A stretch of 44,341 bases of DNA. Origin: CAYFUR01 sp964346275 (GTDB taxonomy: Bacteria; Sumerlaeota; Sumerlaeia; SLMS01). Below are positions 1-7,589 of this stretch, piece after piece. The translations under genes and the position numbers were made by a program. The stretch is from NCBI GenBank assembly GCA_964346275.1, contig CAYFUR010000019.1, forward strand, positions 1-44,341, read 5' to 3'. The first letter of the stretch is position 1, and each line of letters starts with the position of its first letter. Under the pieces are notes generated by a model. It did no database searches, was not told the DNA's origin, and saw only the letters and a program-made list of their open reading frames with translations.

Positions 1-64
1 TTGTGTTCTCAATCAAGGACTCCAGCTGGCTGGGCTTTTTCTTTTCCCGGGAAAACAGGCCCAT
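1..64 (-). CDS. N-terminus of an unknown protein, cut by the window edge
   Basis: On the minus strand an ATG at 64-62 opens a frame that stays open to the window edge (21 codons). It begins MGLFSREKKKPSQLES, a basic hydrophilic start with no signal peptide. A strong ribosome binding site, AGGAG, lies 7 bases upstream (CACAGGAGCCGAAA before the ATG), which is the main reason to call a gene. It lies 93 bases downstream of the membrane/TPR gene on the same strand, so the two may be cotranscribed. The visible part is too short to assign a family. Confidence 0.6.
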   Translation of the reverse strand, partial: MGLFSREKKKPSQLESLIENT

Positions 65-157
65 TTTCGGCTCCTGTGCTTGGCTTGCTGATCTGGCGCA
101 TATCGAATTGAAAGCAAAATCACAAATTCGGCCCAATGGATCAACCTCAATAGCAGA

Positions 158-1408
158 CTACTCTCCAGACAAAGAGGGGGGCTCTTCCCCCGCTGCGGGA
201 AGAGCCGCCGGAGCCGGAAAGGAGGGCTCGCTTCCGCGTTCGATAGCCTGCAGCGCGGCATGGGCCCGATCCGCGATGGGATCCTGAGGGGCGATCTGCG
301 ACGCAGCCGCCAGGTGGAGGCGCGTGTCCTGGCTGCGCCCGGCGCGATAGAGTGCCGCAGCCAAGTAAAAGTGCCCCGCAGGGTCATTGGGGGAGAGCGC
401 GGTATATTCAATGAGGGCATCGGATGCCTCGCGAAACAAGCCCAGGTGATACAACGCCAGGCCCTTGACGAAGCCCGCCTGGTAATCCTCGTCCGTCCAC
501 TGGGCCGGATACTGGTGCCGCTCCTGGATGGACCGGCTGGCCAATGCCAGCGCCGCCAGGAAATCTCCCTGCTGCACCAGCCGGAATGCCGCTTTCGCAT
601 CACGCGCGCTTTGGGGATCAGGGTCCGGAGCGGTCGTGCGCTTCGTCTCCGTCGGCTCGTAGGGCGAAGCCTTGTGCGCCTGATCCCAGCTATCGAACAG
701 CCGCCCGAAGGTTTCTTCGTAAGGCTTCTTTCCGTGATAGCGGACCACGTCGCCCAGCCCCAGCGCGCCATTTGTCGGATCGTAGGTGTTCAGCCGGGGA
801 TCCCTGCCCAGCAGGGCGAAACTCCCCATCGGATCAGCGGGCGGAGGGTCCATCATGACGCCCGGCAACGGCATCTCCTCGACACCATCCTGGCCGCGGC
901 TGACCAGCATGACTCCTTCTCCTCGGACCGCCACCCATCGCATCGGCGCTCCCGCCGAGGAGAAAGGATCCTCTGGCGCAACAAGCCCCTCCATGGCGGG
1001 CGGCATTTCCAGGCGGCCTTGCCGGTTCACGCCGCGCATCACACCGTCCTCGTTCACATTCGGGAAGAAGCCGTATCGCTTATAATAAGCCTCGATTTTG
1101 GGCTTCGTTTCTTCCACGTTCTCTTCCAGCCGATCGTACAGCGGCCTCGTCTCCGCCTGGCGCTGTTTCTCGAGCATCCCAATGCGAAAATCCCGGACCA
1201 CCGGAACAAGAAGCGGCGTGGCCGCCAGAACAGCCGCCAGAAGGCAGGCAACCCGGCTGGAAACCGGCTTTTCCGCCGCGGGAAAGATCAGACCGAAGAT
1301 CGCCAGCACGCCCGTGATTGCCATGGGTACAATGGAGAATCCCTCGAAACCGGCAAAAAAAGCTCCGACGGAAACAAGCGCCATGACGAACGCGAAAAAG
1401 GAAACCAC
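158..1408 (-). CDS. Membrane protein with pseudopilin-like middle region and C-terminal TPR repeats
   Basis: The 416-residue protein has three predicted membrane segments in the first 72 residues (about 4-21, 25-43, 53-71). Residues 100-225 resemble the globular part of type II secretion/prepilin-type proteins: a YYKRYGFFPN-like segment, PEDPF, LVSRGQDG, then YDPTNG followed by GDVVRYHG. These match the usual 'YG.FP...DP...SRGPDG...YDPTNG..S.GDI' pattern, but the N-terminal prepilin cleavage motif is absent. Residues 270-390 form TPR-like helical pairs, and the tail is Pro/Ala-rich. The start is GTG, chosen because AGGA sits 9 bases upstream and an in-frame TGA lies 7 codons upstream. It is divergent from pilT. 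Function is unknown; a membrane-anchored scaffold related to pili or secretion is inference. Confidence 0.75.
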   Translation of the reverse strand: MVSFFAFVMALVSVGAFFAGFEGFSIVPMAITGVLAIFGLIFPAAEKPVSSRVACLLAAVLAATPLLVPVVRDFRIGMLEKQRQAETRPLYDRLEENVEETKPKIEAYYKRYGFFPNVNEDGVMRGVNRQGRLEMPPAMEGLVAPEDPFSSAGAPMRWVAVRGEGVMLVSRGQDGVEEMPLPGVMMDPPPADPMGSFALLGRDPRLNTYDPTNGALGLGDVVRYHGKKPYEETFGRLFDSWDQAHKASPYEPTETKRTTAPDPDPQSARDAKAAFRLVQQGDFLAALALASRSIQERHQYPAQWTDEDYQAGFVKGLALYHLGLFREASDALIEYTALSPNDPAGHFYLAAALYRAGRSQDTRLHLAAASQIAPQDPIADRAHAALQAIERGSEPSFPAPAALPAAGEEPPSLSGE

Positions 1409-1526
1409 CGCGGATCCTGCTCTCTCTCAAAGGATGGAGTATCACCCTGTTTTCTGGGGTTTTTCCCGTGATGACAACGGAAATAGCGTAAGAAGCGCAG
1501 GCTTGCTCTCTTTCCGGGAATCTGAA

Positions 1527-1556
1527 TTGACACCCGGCCATGCCGCCCCCTCACAT
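1527..1556 (+). promoter_or_regulatory. Candidate promoter for pilT
   Basis: A perfect -35 hexamer TTGACA (1527-1532) is followed after 18 bases by TCACAT, a weak -10 match (3 of 6). It lies 60 bases upstream of the pilT start in the 208-base divergent intergenic region. Only the -35 box is convincing. Confidence 0.3.
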
Positions 1557-1616
1557 ACTCTCCGCCCTCCGGGACCGTCGCCGGTCCAAGAATTCCCACC
1601 CAGGTGATTGTAGACT

Positions 1617-2711
1617 ATGGCGTTTAACTACAAGGCCCTTCTCGAAGGCGCCGTGAAGAACAATGCTTCCGACGTTCATATGATGGAAGGGGTGCAGCCG
1701 TATTTTCGTATCAGGGGCGATCTCAAGCGCGTCGAAGTTCCGCCGCTCACCGAAGAAGACATGCGCCACCTGGTGCAGGAAGTCCTGCCCGAACATCTGA
1801 AAGGCGACCTCGAAGCGGAATACAACGTGGATTTCTCCTACGAGATTCCCCAGGTTGCCCGTTTCCGCGTCGTGGTTTACTTTCAGACTGGCCAGCTCTG
1901 CGCCGCCTTCCGCGGCATTCCCATGAAAGTGCCCAGCATCGACGAGTTGCGCCTGGACCCTGTTCTCAAAGAAATTTCCACGGGACATCGCGGCATGGTA
2001 CTCGTGACCGGGATCACCGGCTCTGGCAAAACCACGACCCTCGCCGCGATGATTCATCACATCAACACCACCGAAGCGCGCCGCATCATCAGCGCCGAAG
2101 ACCCCATCGAGTATCGCTATCACAACCAGAAGTCTGTGATCAGCCAGCGTGAAGTCGGCACCGACGTTTCCGGATTTGCCGAGGCCCTGCGCTCGGCCCT
2201 CCGCGCCGATCCCGACGTCATCCTCGTCGGCGAAATGCGCGACGTGGAAACAATCCGCATCGCTATTAAGGCCGCGGAGACCGGCCACCTGGTTTTCTCA
2301 ACCCTGCACACCCACGGCGCCATCCACACGATCCAGCGTGTTCTCGGCAATTTCGAGCGAAGCGAGCATGACCTGCTGCGCGACCAGCTCTCGCTCAACC
2401 TGCGCGCCGCGATCACCCAGCGCCTCGTCAAAACCGCCGACGGCAAGGGCCGCCTCGCCACCATGGAAATCATGGTCGTCAACGGCGTGGTCGCCAAGCT
2501 GATCAAGGAAAACCGTATCGCCGATATTCACGGCGTCATGATGGGCCGCGAAGAAGGGATGCGCACCATGGATCAGCATCTCGCCGACCTTGTCCGCGCC
2601 AAGGAAATCACCCTGGAGGAAGCAGAAATCCACTGTAACGATCGCTACGCTCTGAAACGCGCGATCCAGGGCATTTCCTCCTCCGGCGACCGCGGCGGCA
2701 TCATCGGTTAA
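1617..2711 (+). CDS. pilT: Type IV pilus twitching motility ATPase PilT
   Basis: This is a hexameric secretion-superfamily ATPase that drives pilus retraction at the inner membrane. In its 364 residues (usual family length about 345-370) the Walker A is GITGSGKTT (132-140), the Asp box and Walker B region spans DPIEYRY (162-168) to DPDVILVGE (198-206), and the His box is GHLVFSTLHT (223-232). The N-terminal PAS-like region contains the family signature ASDVHM. After the His box the sequence reads HGAIHTIQRVL rather than the common NSAAKTIDRII, and the helix usually reading AIRNLIRE is VVAKLIKENR, so it is somewhat divergent. An AGGTGAT motif lies upstream of the ATG. It stands alone on the plus strand with no other core pilus genes adjacent. 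A paralogue such as PilU is the main alternative. Confidence 0.93.
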   Translation: MAFNYKALLEGAVKNNASDVHMMEGVQPYFRIRGDLKRVEVPPLTEEDMRHLVQEVLPEHLKGDLEAEYNVDFSYEIPQVARFRVVVYFQTGQLCAAFRGIPMKVPSIDELRLDPVLKEISTGHRGMVLVTGITGSGKTTTLAAMIHHINTTEARRIISAEDPIEYRYHNQKSVISQREVGTDVSGFAEALRSALRADPDVILVGEMRDVETIRIAIKAAETGHLVFSTLHTHGAIHTIQRVLGNFERSEHDLLRDQLSLNLRAAITQRLVKTADGKGRLATMEIMVVNGVVAKLIKENRIADIHGVMMGREEGMRTMDQHLADLVRAKEITLEEAEIHCNDRYALKRAIQGISSSGDRGGIIG

Positions 2712-2726
2712 AATCTCCTGTGATCG

Positions 2727-2760
2727 AAAAAACGCCCGCCGGAAATCCGGCGGGCATTTT
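2727..2760. terminator. Bidirectional intrinsic terminator between pilT and ridA
   Basis: A perfect 9-bp stem GCCCGCCGG (2734-2742) pairs with CCGGCGGGC (2747-2755) around an AAAT loop. It is flanked by an A-run on the left (GAAAAAAC) and ATTTT on the right. Convergent genes on both sides and the symmetric flanks fit termination in both directions. Confidence 0.88.
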
Positions 2761-2784
2761 CTTATTCTGTGACTGGTGGAGGAC

Positions 2785-3246
2785 TCAGGTAATCTCGACA
2801 GTCAGTTCCACTTCCACCGGCGCATTCAGGGGAAGGCTGGGACAACCAACGGCGGCGCGGGCATGGACTCCTCGTTCGCCGAAAATCTGCTGGAGCAGTT
2901 CGCTCGCGCCATTGGCGACTTTCGGATGCTGGTGAAAATCCGCGGGCGCCGCCACGAAAACATTCACTTTCACGAGACGCTGGATGCGGCCGAGGTCGCC
3001 TGCCACGCCCTTGACCGCCGCCAAGGCGTTCAGCGTCGCGATTCGCGCCGCACCTTGGGCCTGCTCCAAGGTCACGTCCTTTCCAACAAGGCCCTCCGCA
3101 ACCAGCACCCCGTCCTTCATGGGCAGCTGGCCGCTTGTCATCACCAGGTTTCCGGTTTTGATCGCCGGTATATACGAAGCCACAGGCTTGGGCACCGGCG
3201 GAAGTTCCAAACCGAGTTCACTGAGCACCATTTCCACGCTTGCCAT
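2785..3246 (-). CDS. RidA/YjgF-family protein (enamine/imine deaminase-like)
   Basis: This 153-residue protein belongs to the RidA (YjgF/YER057c/UK114) superfamily, close to the longer 'YjgF_endoribonuc-like' subgroup. Characteristic stretches are VASYIPAIKTGNLVMTSGQLP near the N-terminus, ARIATLNALAAVKG, VKVNVFV, and the C-terminal GVHARAAVGCPSLPLNAPVEVE. The ARAAVG segment carries the Arg that binds the substrate carboxylate in RidA proteins. Family members hydrolyse reactive enamines or imines from PLP enzymes, though this subgroup is less well characterised. The start is set at the third possible codon (ATG at 3246): AAGGTG sits 6 bases upstream, whereas the GTG at 3255 lies inside that Shine-Dalgarno. 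It is the last gene of a long leftward string. Confidence 0.9.
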   Translation of the reverse strand: MASVEMVLSELGLELPPVPKPVASYIPAIKTGNLVMTSGQLPMKDGVLVAEGLVGKDVTLEQAQGAARIATLNALAAVKGVAGDLGRIQRLVKVNVFVAAPADFHQHPKVANGASELLQQIFGERGVHARAAVGCPSLPLNAPVEVELTVEIT

Positions 3247-3276
3247 AGTCATCACCTTGAACTTTGCGAGTTTTCT

Positions 3277-4467
3277 TCAATTCTCATGGGAGAAGCGGTT
3301 TTTCAAGAGCAAGGTCAGGCGGACTTCCTTCTTTTCCGCTTCCTGGCCTCGCGCCGCCGCGGGCAAGTCGATGAAGACTTCCAGTTCCCGGATGGATTTC
3401 CGTTCCCAGGAAACACCATCGCCGGATATATTCTCCACGCTCCAGTCGCCATTCATCGGCTCGACGATTTTGAGCGCCACCGGTTCGCTTTTGAAGTTTT
3501 CCATCTCGTAGCGCAGCTCGCGTTCGAGATCGAAGAGGACGATCTGGTTCGAATCGTTCCGCCGAACGTTCTTTTTTTCCGAACGCATTTCGTAGCGCTT
3601 GAGCAACACGTCTTTCACTTTGCCAAGCTGGAGTTCCGCCTCCTCTTTTGGGGGCGTCTGGCCCAGGATATCCTCGCCCAGGAAGATCGAACTTTCTTTC
3701 GACTCGCCGTCCTGTTGCATCGTATAGCGCCCGAACAGACGCGCTTTTCCCGCCGGAAGCAGTGACTCTCCAAGGCCTGCCTCCTCTGTATTAGCCAACT
3801 TATAGACGAGCCCGATGGTTTCTCCATCTTCACCCTGATAGACACGGTATCCCGGGCGGGCTTCATAGGACTTCTCGATGGGAAGCTCCTCGACCTGGCG
3901 TGCAACAAACCTCCGGGTCTCGCCCGAATCCATCGAGCGATCGAGGTCGTCCATAAGCGGAAGGCGGATCACGGCGTTGTCCAGATCCTCTCCACTGGCA
4001 TTCTGAAGATGAAAGAACTGGCGGAATTCGCCGGCGGTTTCTTCCTCGTTGGCGCGGATTTCATAGCTGGCCTGCTGCTTCACGCCACGGATCAGATAAC
4101 TCACGCGGATGCGTTCAATGCGGGCCTCCGGCGTATAGACCTGCCAGGTCAGCGCGTTTTCGTTCGGAGGAAAACCAGTCGCAATCACCCGCGTGGCATC
4201 GCCTCCGGTTCCCGGGTTGGACAGCAATTCAATCCGCACGGAATTCGGATCAAGGTCCACCCCCTGCCAGGAGAAATCAACGAAGTTGGTTCCCCCCTGA
4301 AGCGGGATATCGCGTTCTTCGAAGAGCAGCGCCTGATTGGGATTTTCCAGGCTGAGGACGAGTTCCGCCCGGTCGGGCAGCGTCGTCAGTTTCGTTCTTG
4401 GCAGAGCCAGCGCCGGAACCAGCAAACACCCCATGCAGATGGCCGCCAGCAGTCTTGTTCGAATCAT
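3277..4467 (-). CDS. Secreted DUF4139-like beta-rich protein, copy 1
   Basis: A 396-residue exported protein. The start is the inner ATG at 4467, because ATGAAGGAGAGACCC places AAGGAG 7 bases before it. The chain then begins with a clean signal peptide (MIRTRLLAAICMGCLLVPALALP). The body is beta-rich, and the stretch around SYEIRANEEETAGEFRQFF followed by LQNASGEDLDNAVIRLPL matches the DUF4139 hallmark (strand, then '.N.TGEDW.dv.L'). A LFDLERELRYEMENF segment and W-rich strands follow near the C-terminus. It is a paralogue of the next gene upstream, with the same order of motifs but without that gene's insertion. Function is unknown; DUF4139 proteins are mostly uncharacterised envelope proteins. 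Confidence 0.8.
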   Translation of the reverse strand: MIRTRLLAAICMGCLLVPALALPRTKLTTLPDRAELVLSLENPNQALLFEERDIPLQGGTNFVDFSWQGVDLDPNSVRIELLSNPGTGGDATRVIATGFPPNENALTWQVYTPEARIERIRVSYLIRGVKQQASYEIRANEEETAGEFRQFFHLQNASGEDLDNAVIRLPLMDDLDRSMDSGETRRFVARQVEELPIEKSYEARPGYRVYQGEDGETIGLVYKLANTEEAGLGESLLPAGKARLFGRYTMQQDGESKESSIFLGEDILGQTPPKEEAELQLGKVKDVLLKRYEMRSEKKNVRRNDSNQIVLFDLERELRYEMENFKSEPVALKIVEPMNGDWSVENISGDGVSWERKSIRELEVFIDLPAAARGQEAEKKEVRLTLLLKNRFSHEN

Positions 4468-4514
4468 GGGTCTCTCCTTCATTCAGAGCGGTCGAGGTGG
4501 CTTTCGTGCTGCCG

Positions 4515-5873
4515 TTACCGGGCCGATGAGCGTGTTCCATGATGGAACACCGCTTCGTAGGTGATCGTCTTCTTGCTCTGGGCCGGGATTTCAAACTCCC
4601 AGCGCACGGTTTCCTGGTCCACGCGCTCGTAATTCTCGCTGGGGCCCGAAACGAATTCCCAATCACCCTGGATATAATGAGTCAGCTTCACGGGCACGGC
4701 GCGGCCGCGGGAGTTCGTGATCTCCAGTTCCATGATGCGCGTTTCATCGTATCCGACGATCTGATCGCTTCGCCCGTAGTCGAAATTCGAACGCTCCATA
4801 TCCATGAGGCGCTCTTCATAGAGCACCATACCATCATCGCCGAGGTTCAGCTCGACATCCTCGCCGACGGGTATATACTCGTGGGTGGTGTTGCCTTCAA
4901 AGCGCAATCCGCCGCGCCCATCGTCGCTATAGACGTAATAGCGTCCTTTTGGCAGCGGATCCTCGCCCAGCTCGTGATCCGTATCGTTTTTGAGCTTATA
5001 GAACTTCACCACCTGGTTTCCATGCTGGCGGGGGTCGATCTCATAGCTCAGGTCGAATTCAATATCTTCGATCATATCCTCTGGAAACTCTTTACCCCAT
5101 CCGTCCTGGATATCCTCCTGGCCTTCCACGGCAAAGAGATGATATTCGCTCACGGCTTGCTTGATGATTTCCTTGGCCTGCTCCAACTCCTTCGACCGGG
5201 CCATGGCCAGGCCCGCCATGGGTGCCTGGGCCTCGTCCGCTTGTGCGAAAAACATCTCGCTTCCCAGACGCCGGACTTCTTCCTTTTCGATTTGGATGCC
5301 TCGACGCGCCAGATCCGCAATGAGGTCCACGAGATTCACCTCGCCGACCACCACGCGCACGCTGGCATTGTCGAAGTCCTCGCCGCTGCCGTTTTGTACC
5401 GTGGTGAATTGCTGGAAATCGAATGCCGTCTGCTCCCGGTTCGCCTGGATAATATAATCCGCTTCCCAGGACAGGCCGCTGGCGAAGTAGCTGATTTCCA
5501 CTTCGGTGGAAGTTTCCTCTTCCGCCTCGATCATCCACACGATGAGCTGGTTCGTATTCGCCGGATAGACGGCATCCATCACTGCCAGGCCCGGAGCGTC
5601 CTGGATGTCTATGCGGAGGCTCGTGGGATCGATCAGCGTATTGGCCCAGGAGAACTGAATCTCGTTGAGTCCCTCGGAAAAGCTCAAGGTGCGGGTTTCA
5701 CGCACGAGGGCCAAGTCGACGGAGTTATAGATGCTGAGTTCCGTCTGGTCGCGCGAAGGAAGAGTCACCAGGTCGATTTTGGCCGGCGCCGGGAGCGAAG
5801 CGAGCGCAAAGAACAGCAATCCCGCGCCGCAAAGAGCCCTTTTGCCAAGGCGCCACAGCGGTTGTCTAGACAC
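4515..5873 (-). CDS. Secreted DUF4139-like beta-rich protein, copy 2
   Basis: A 452-residue paralogue of the adjacent downstream gene. Shared features include an N-terminal strand set after 'LVTLPSRDQTELSIYNSVDL', the DUF4139-type VQNGSGEDFDNASVRV segment, a 'YKL.N' strand (VVKFYKLKNDTDHELGEDPLP) and a C-terminal WEFVSGPSENYERV strand. It also has an inserted helical, acidic stretch between the two conserved blocks (LADLARRGIQIEKEEVRR through about EQAKEIIKQAVSEYH). GTG at 5873 is the likely start: AAAGGAG lies 8 bases upstream and a signal peptide follows (LCGAGLLFFALASLPAPAK). Longer in-frame starts would overlap the upstream lipoprotein gene by 86 bases. Role unknown; the tandem pair suggests duplication and a shared envelope job. 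Confidence 0.8.
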   Translation of the reverse strand: MSRQPLWRLGKRALCGAGLLFFALASLPAPAKIDLVTLPSRDQTELSIYNSVDLALVRETRTLSFSEGLNEIQFSWANTLIDPTSLRIDIQDAPGLAVMDAVYPANTNQLIVWMIEAEEETSTEVEISYFASGLSWEADYIIQANREQTAFDFQQFTTVQNGSGEDFDNASVRVVVGEVNLVDLIADLARRGIQIEKEEVRRLGSEMFFAQADEAQAPMAGLAMARSKELEQAKEIIKQAVSEYHLFAVEGQEDIQDGWGKEFPEDMIEDIEFDLSYEIDPRQHGNQVVKFYKLKNDTDHELGEDPLPKGRYYVYSDDGRGGLRFEGNTTHEYIPVGEDVELNLGDDGMVLYEERLMDMERSNFDYGRSDQIVGYDETRIMELEITNSRGRAVPVKLTHYIQGDWEFVSGPSENYERVDQETVRWEFEIPAQSKKTITYEAVFHHGTRSSAR

Positions 5874-5901
5874 GTTCCCATCTCCTTTCAGGCGAGGGTT
5901 T

Positions 5902-6498
5902 TTATTCTGTTTCCACTTTCGAGTAACGTTGCCGCGAGACAGACACCAGGCGCTGGATCGTGGGGTCTTCCGTTTCTGCGTAAGCATCGATCAGTTGCTG
6001 GTAGTATTGTTTCTCTTCGCGCCGGCGTCCCAGCCGCCCGCTCGACTCAGCCAGGCCGTAGAGCGCCGCGGCGTGCACATCTTCAACCTCCGGGTACTCC
6101 TGCACAACTTCCTCGAAGATGCTCCGCGCTTTTCTCGGCTGCCCCATCTCGAGATACACGCGGCCGAGCAGCTCGTGGGCTGGAGGTGTATAGACACGGT
6201 TGTTGGGAAACCGCTCCAGCACCTTTTTCAAAGAAGCCACCGACTTCTCCAGCTCCTCGCGCCTTGTCTCTTCATCCACGGTGCGCTGCGACCGGGCATA
6301 CTGCTGCCAAGCCGAGCGGGCCTGCTCCTCCGCCGTTGGATAGGTCGGCACGACGTAGGGATCGCTGAACGGCTTGTTCAGCCAGCTGCATCCGGTCAGG
6401 GACAGAAGCGCCAGTGCCGGAAGAAACACGTGCCAGGAGATCCGGAGTATCTTTCCGGCCGCGTTCTGCTGCTTGTTCCAGACAACCGCGTTGGTCAT
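5902..6498 (-). CDS. TPR-containing lipoprotein
   Basis: A 198-residue lipoprotein. The N-terminus has a basic region, a hydrophobic segment and the lipobox LTGC with Cys37. Residues 80-190 contain TPR-like pairs (SVASLKKVLERFPN, AHELLGRVYLEMGQPRKARSIFEEVVQEYP, HAAALYGLAESSGRLGRRREEKQYYQQLI). The ATG overlaps the ruvX stop as ATGA, with AGGAGG 7 bases upstream, so translation is probably coupled. The architecture resembles BamD/YbgF-type helpers, but it is too short and too divergent to assign. It sits upstream of the two DUF4139-like genes in the same string. Confidence 0.82.
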   Translation of the reverse strand: MTNAVVWNKQQNAAGKILRISWHVFLPALALLSLTGCSWLNKPFSDPYVVPTYPTAEEQARSAWQQYARSQRTVDEETRREELEKSVASLKKVLERFPNNRVYTPPAHELLGRVYLEMGQPRKARSIFEEVVQEYPEVEDVHAAALYGLAESSGRLGRRREEKQYYQQLIDAYAETEDPTIQRLVSVSRQRYSKVETE

Positions 6499-6941
6499 GA
6501 GGTTCCTCCTCGTTGAGACTTTTCCATCGAACTTTTCTGATCAAGGTATTGCTGGAGGATGAGAGCCGCAGCGAGCCTGTCGATCAGGCCCGCCTCACCT
6601 CCGGGGCCCGCGCGATACCCCGCAAGCTCTCGCGCATCGTTGCTGGTATATCGCTCGTCCATGAATTCATAAATCAGATGGGGCATCCTCCGCTTCAAAG
6701 AGCGCACGAAGGCACGCGTTTTTTCCGCCTGCTCGCCTTCGCTTCCGCTTTCGAGCAGCGGCAATCCGACTATACAGTGCGTTGCGGAGTTTGCCTCCAC
6801 GATTCTTTGGATTTCATCGAGCATCTGGCGCTTTCCCCTCCGGAAAACCGTCGTGTGAGGTTCCGAAAGAACACCGGAGCGCGAAAGGGCGATTCCGATT
6901 CGAGCATCCCCGACGTCGAGACCGAGATAGACGGCTTTCAT
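6495..6941 (-). CDS. ruvX: Putative pre-16S rRNA nuclease / Holliday junction resolvase-like RuvX (YqgF)
   Basis: This is an RNase H-fold protein of the YqgF/RuvX family, thought to finish the 5' end of 16S rRNA. It has 148 residues, the family's usual length. The opening reads YLGLDVGDARIGIALS with Asp9, the middle has IVGLPLLESGSEGEQAEKTRAF, and the end has FMDERYTSNDA (Glu96) and LIDRLAAALILQQYL (Asp121), giving the expected acidic triad. The start at 6941 was chosen because GGGGAGAGGCC precedes it and it overlaps the upstream stop as ATGA. The downstream lipoprotein also overlaps by ATGA, so three genes are translationally chained. Confidence 0.95.
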   Translation of the reverse strand: MKAVYLGLDVGDARIGIALSRSGVLSEPHTTVFRRGKRQMLDEIQRIVEANSATHCIVGLPLLESGSEGEQAEKTRAFVRSLKRRMPHLIYEFMDERYTSNDARELAGYRAGPGGEAGLIDRLAAALILQQYLDQKSSMEKSQRGGTS

Positions 6942-7528
6942 GGCCTCTCCCCAAACCAGTCGTATTGGGCGGGATAGGCCCGAAGCCAATCATCCAGAAA
7001 TGTACCGATGCGGCCCGCAAGCTCTTGCGGGGATGGCGAGCCTTCGTCGAGCCGCCGAACCGGACCGGCCACAAAGCGGTGGACTCCCGCCCGGAGAAAC
7101 CCGGCGGCGAAAACCGGCGAATCATCTTCCCGCGCTCTCCCGGCGAATTCATCAATATCACGGCGCGAGGAAGAGTGGGCCAGCGGCGCCGCGGCGCTCC
7201 ACCACGTCCCTCCACCCTCCAGGCGCCCGGCGATCCAATGATCCATCGCTGCATCGAATGGCGTGCGCGGCAGAACAAGACGGAAAGAGGAGCTTTCTCC
7301 GAAGGCCTGTTGGCCGGGCTCGTCAAAGCTCAAAAGTGAAAGATTCCGAACGTCCTCACGGGCCAGCTCGCGATAGAAAAAAGCCGCCCTGGCCAAGCGC
7401 CGCCGTTCCTGCGGGGAGACCGAATTCCCGAACGTCTTTCGGAGGCGGCGGAGGACCAATCGCCGCGGACGCCGTTTGAACGTGTATTTCAGGCGTGCGC
7501 GAAGGAGGGCTTGCTGATGCGGCCCCAT
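6938..7528 (-). CDS. Divergent LpxL/HtrB-like acyltransferase-family protein, probably lacking catalytic residues
   Basis: The 196-residue protein has two ends that resemble lipid A acyltransferases of the LpxL/HtrB family. Near the N-terminus 'RRLRKTFGNSVSPQERRRLARAAFFYRELARED' resembles 'NLrlaFpelSeaErrriArrsFrnlgr'. At the C-terminus PVFAAGFLR is followed by FLDDWLRAYPAQYDWF, like 'PVvpaf.rr...le.wIreyPeqWlWlhrRw'. The middle is about 90 residues shorter than usual and I find no H-x4-D catalytic motif. It may therefore be inactive or repurposed. The start is uncertain: ATG at 7528 has a weak Shine-Dalgarno, and a TTG at 7615 would overlap the STAS gene. It overlaps ruvX by ATGA. The family assignment is by eye. 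Confidence 0.5.
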   Translation of the reverse strand: MGPHQQALLRARLKYTFKRRPRRLVLRRLRKTFGNSVSPQERRRLARAAFFYRELAREDVRNLSLLSFDEPGQQAFGESSSFRLVLPRTPFDAAMDHWIAGRLEGGGTWWSAAAPLAHSSSRRDIDEFAGRAREDDSPVFAAGFLRAGVHRFVAGPVRRLDEGSPSPQELAGRIGTFLDDWLRAYPAQYDWFGERP

Positions 7529-7589
7529 GGCTGACGCTTTCGTCGACGAAACCGGCAAGCCGGACGCAAGAATGGCGGCTCTCCGACGC

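Noticed and set aside
4539..6368. 609-residue open frame on the plus strand
   Set aside because: It lies antisense to the two DUF4139-like genes and the TPR lipoprotein. The coding evidence (signal peptides, Shine-Dalgarno, lipobox) is all on the minus strand.
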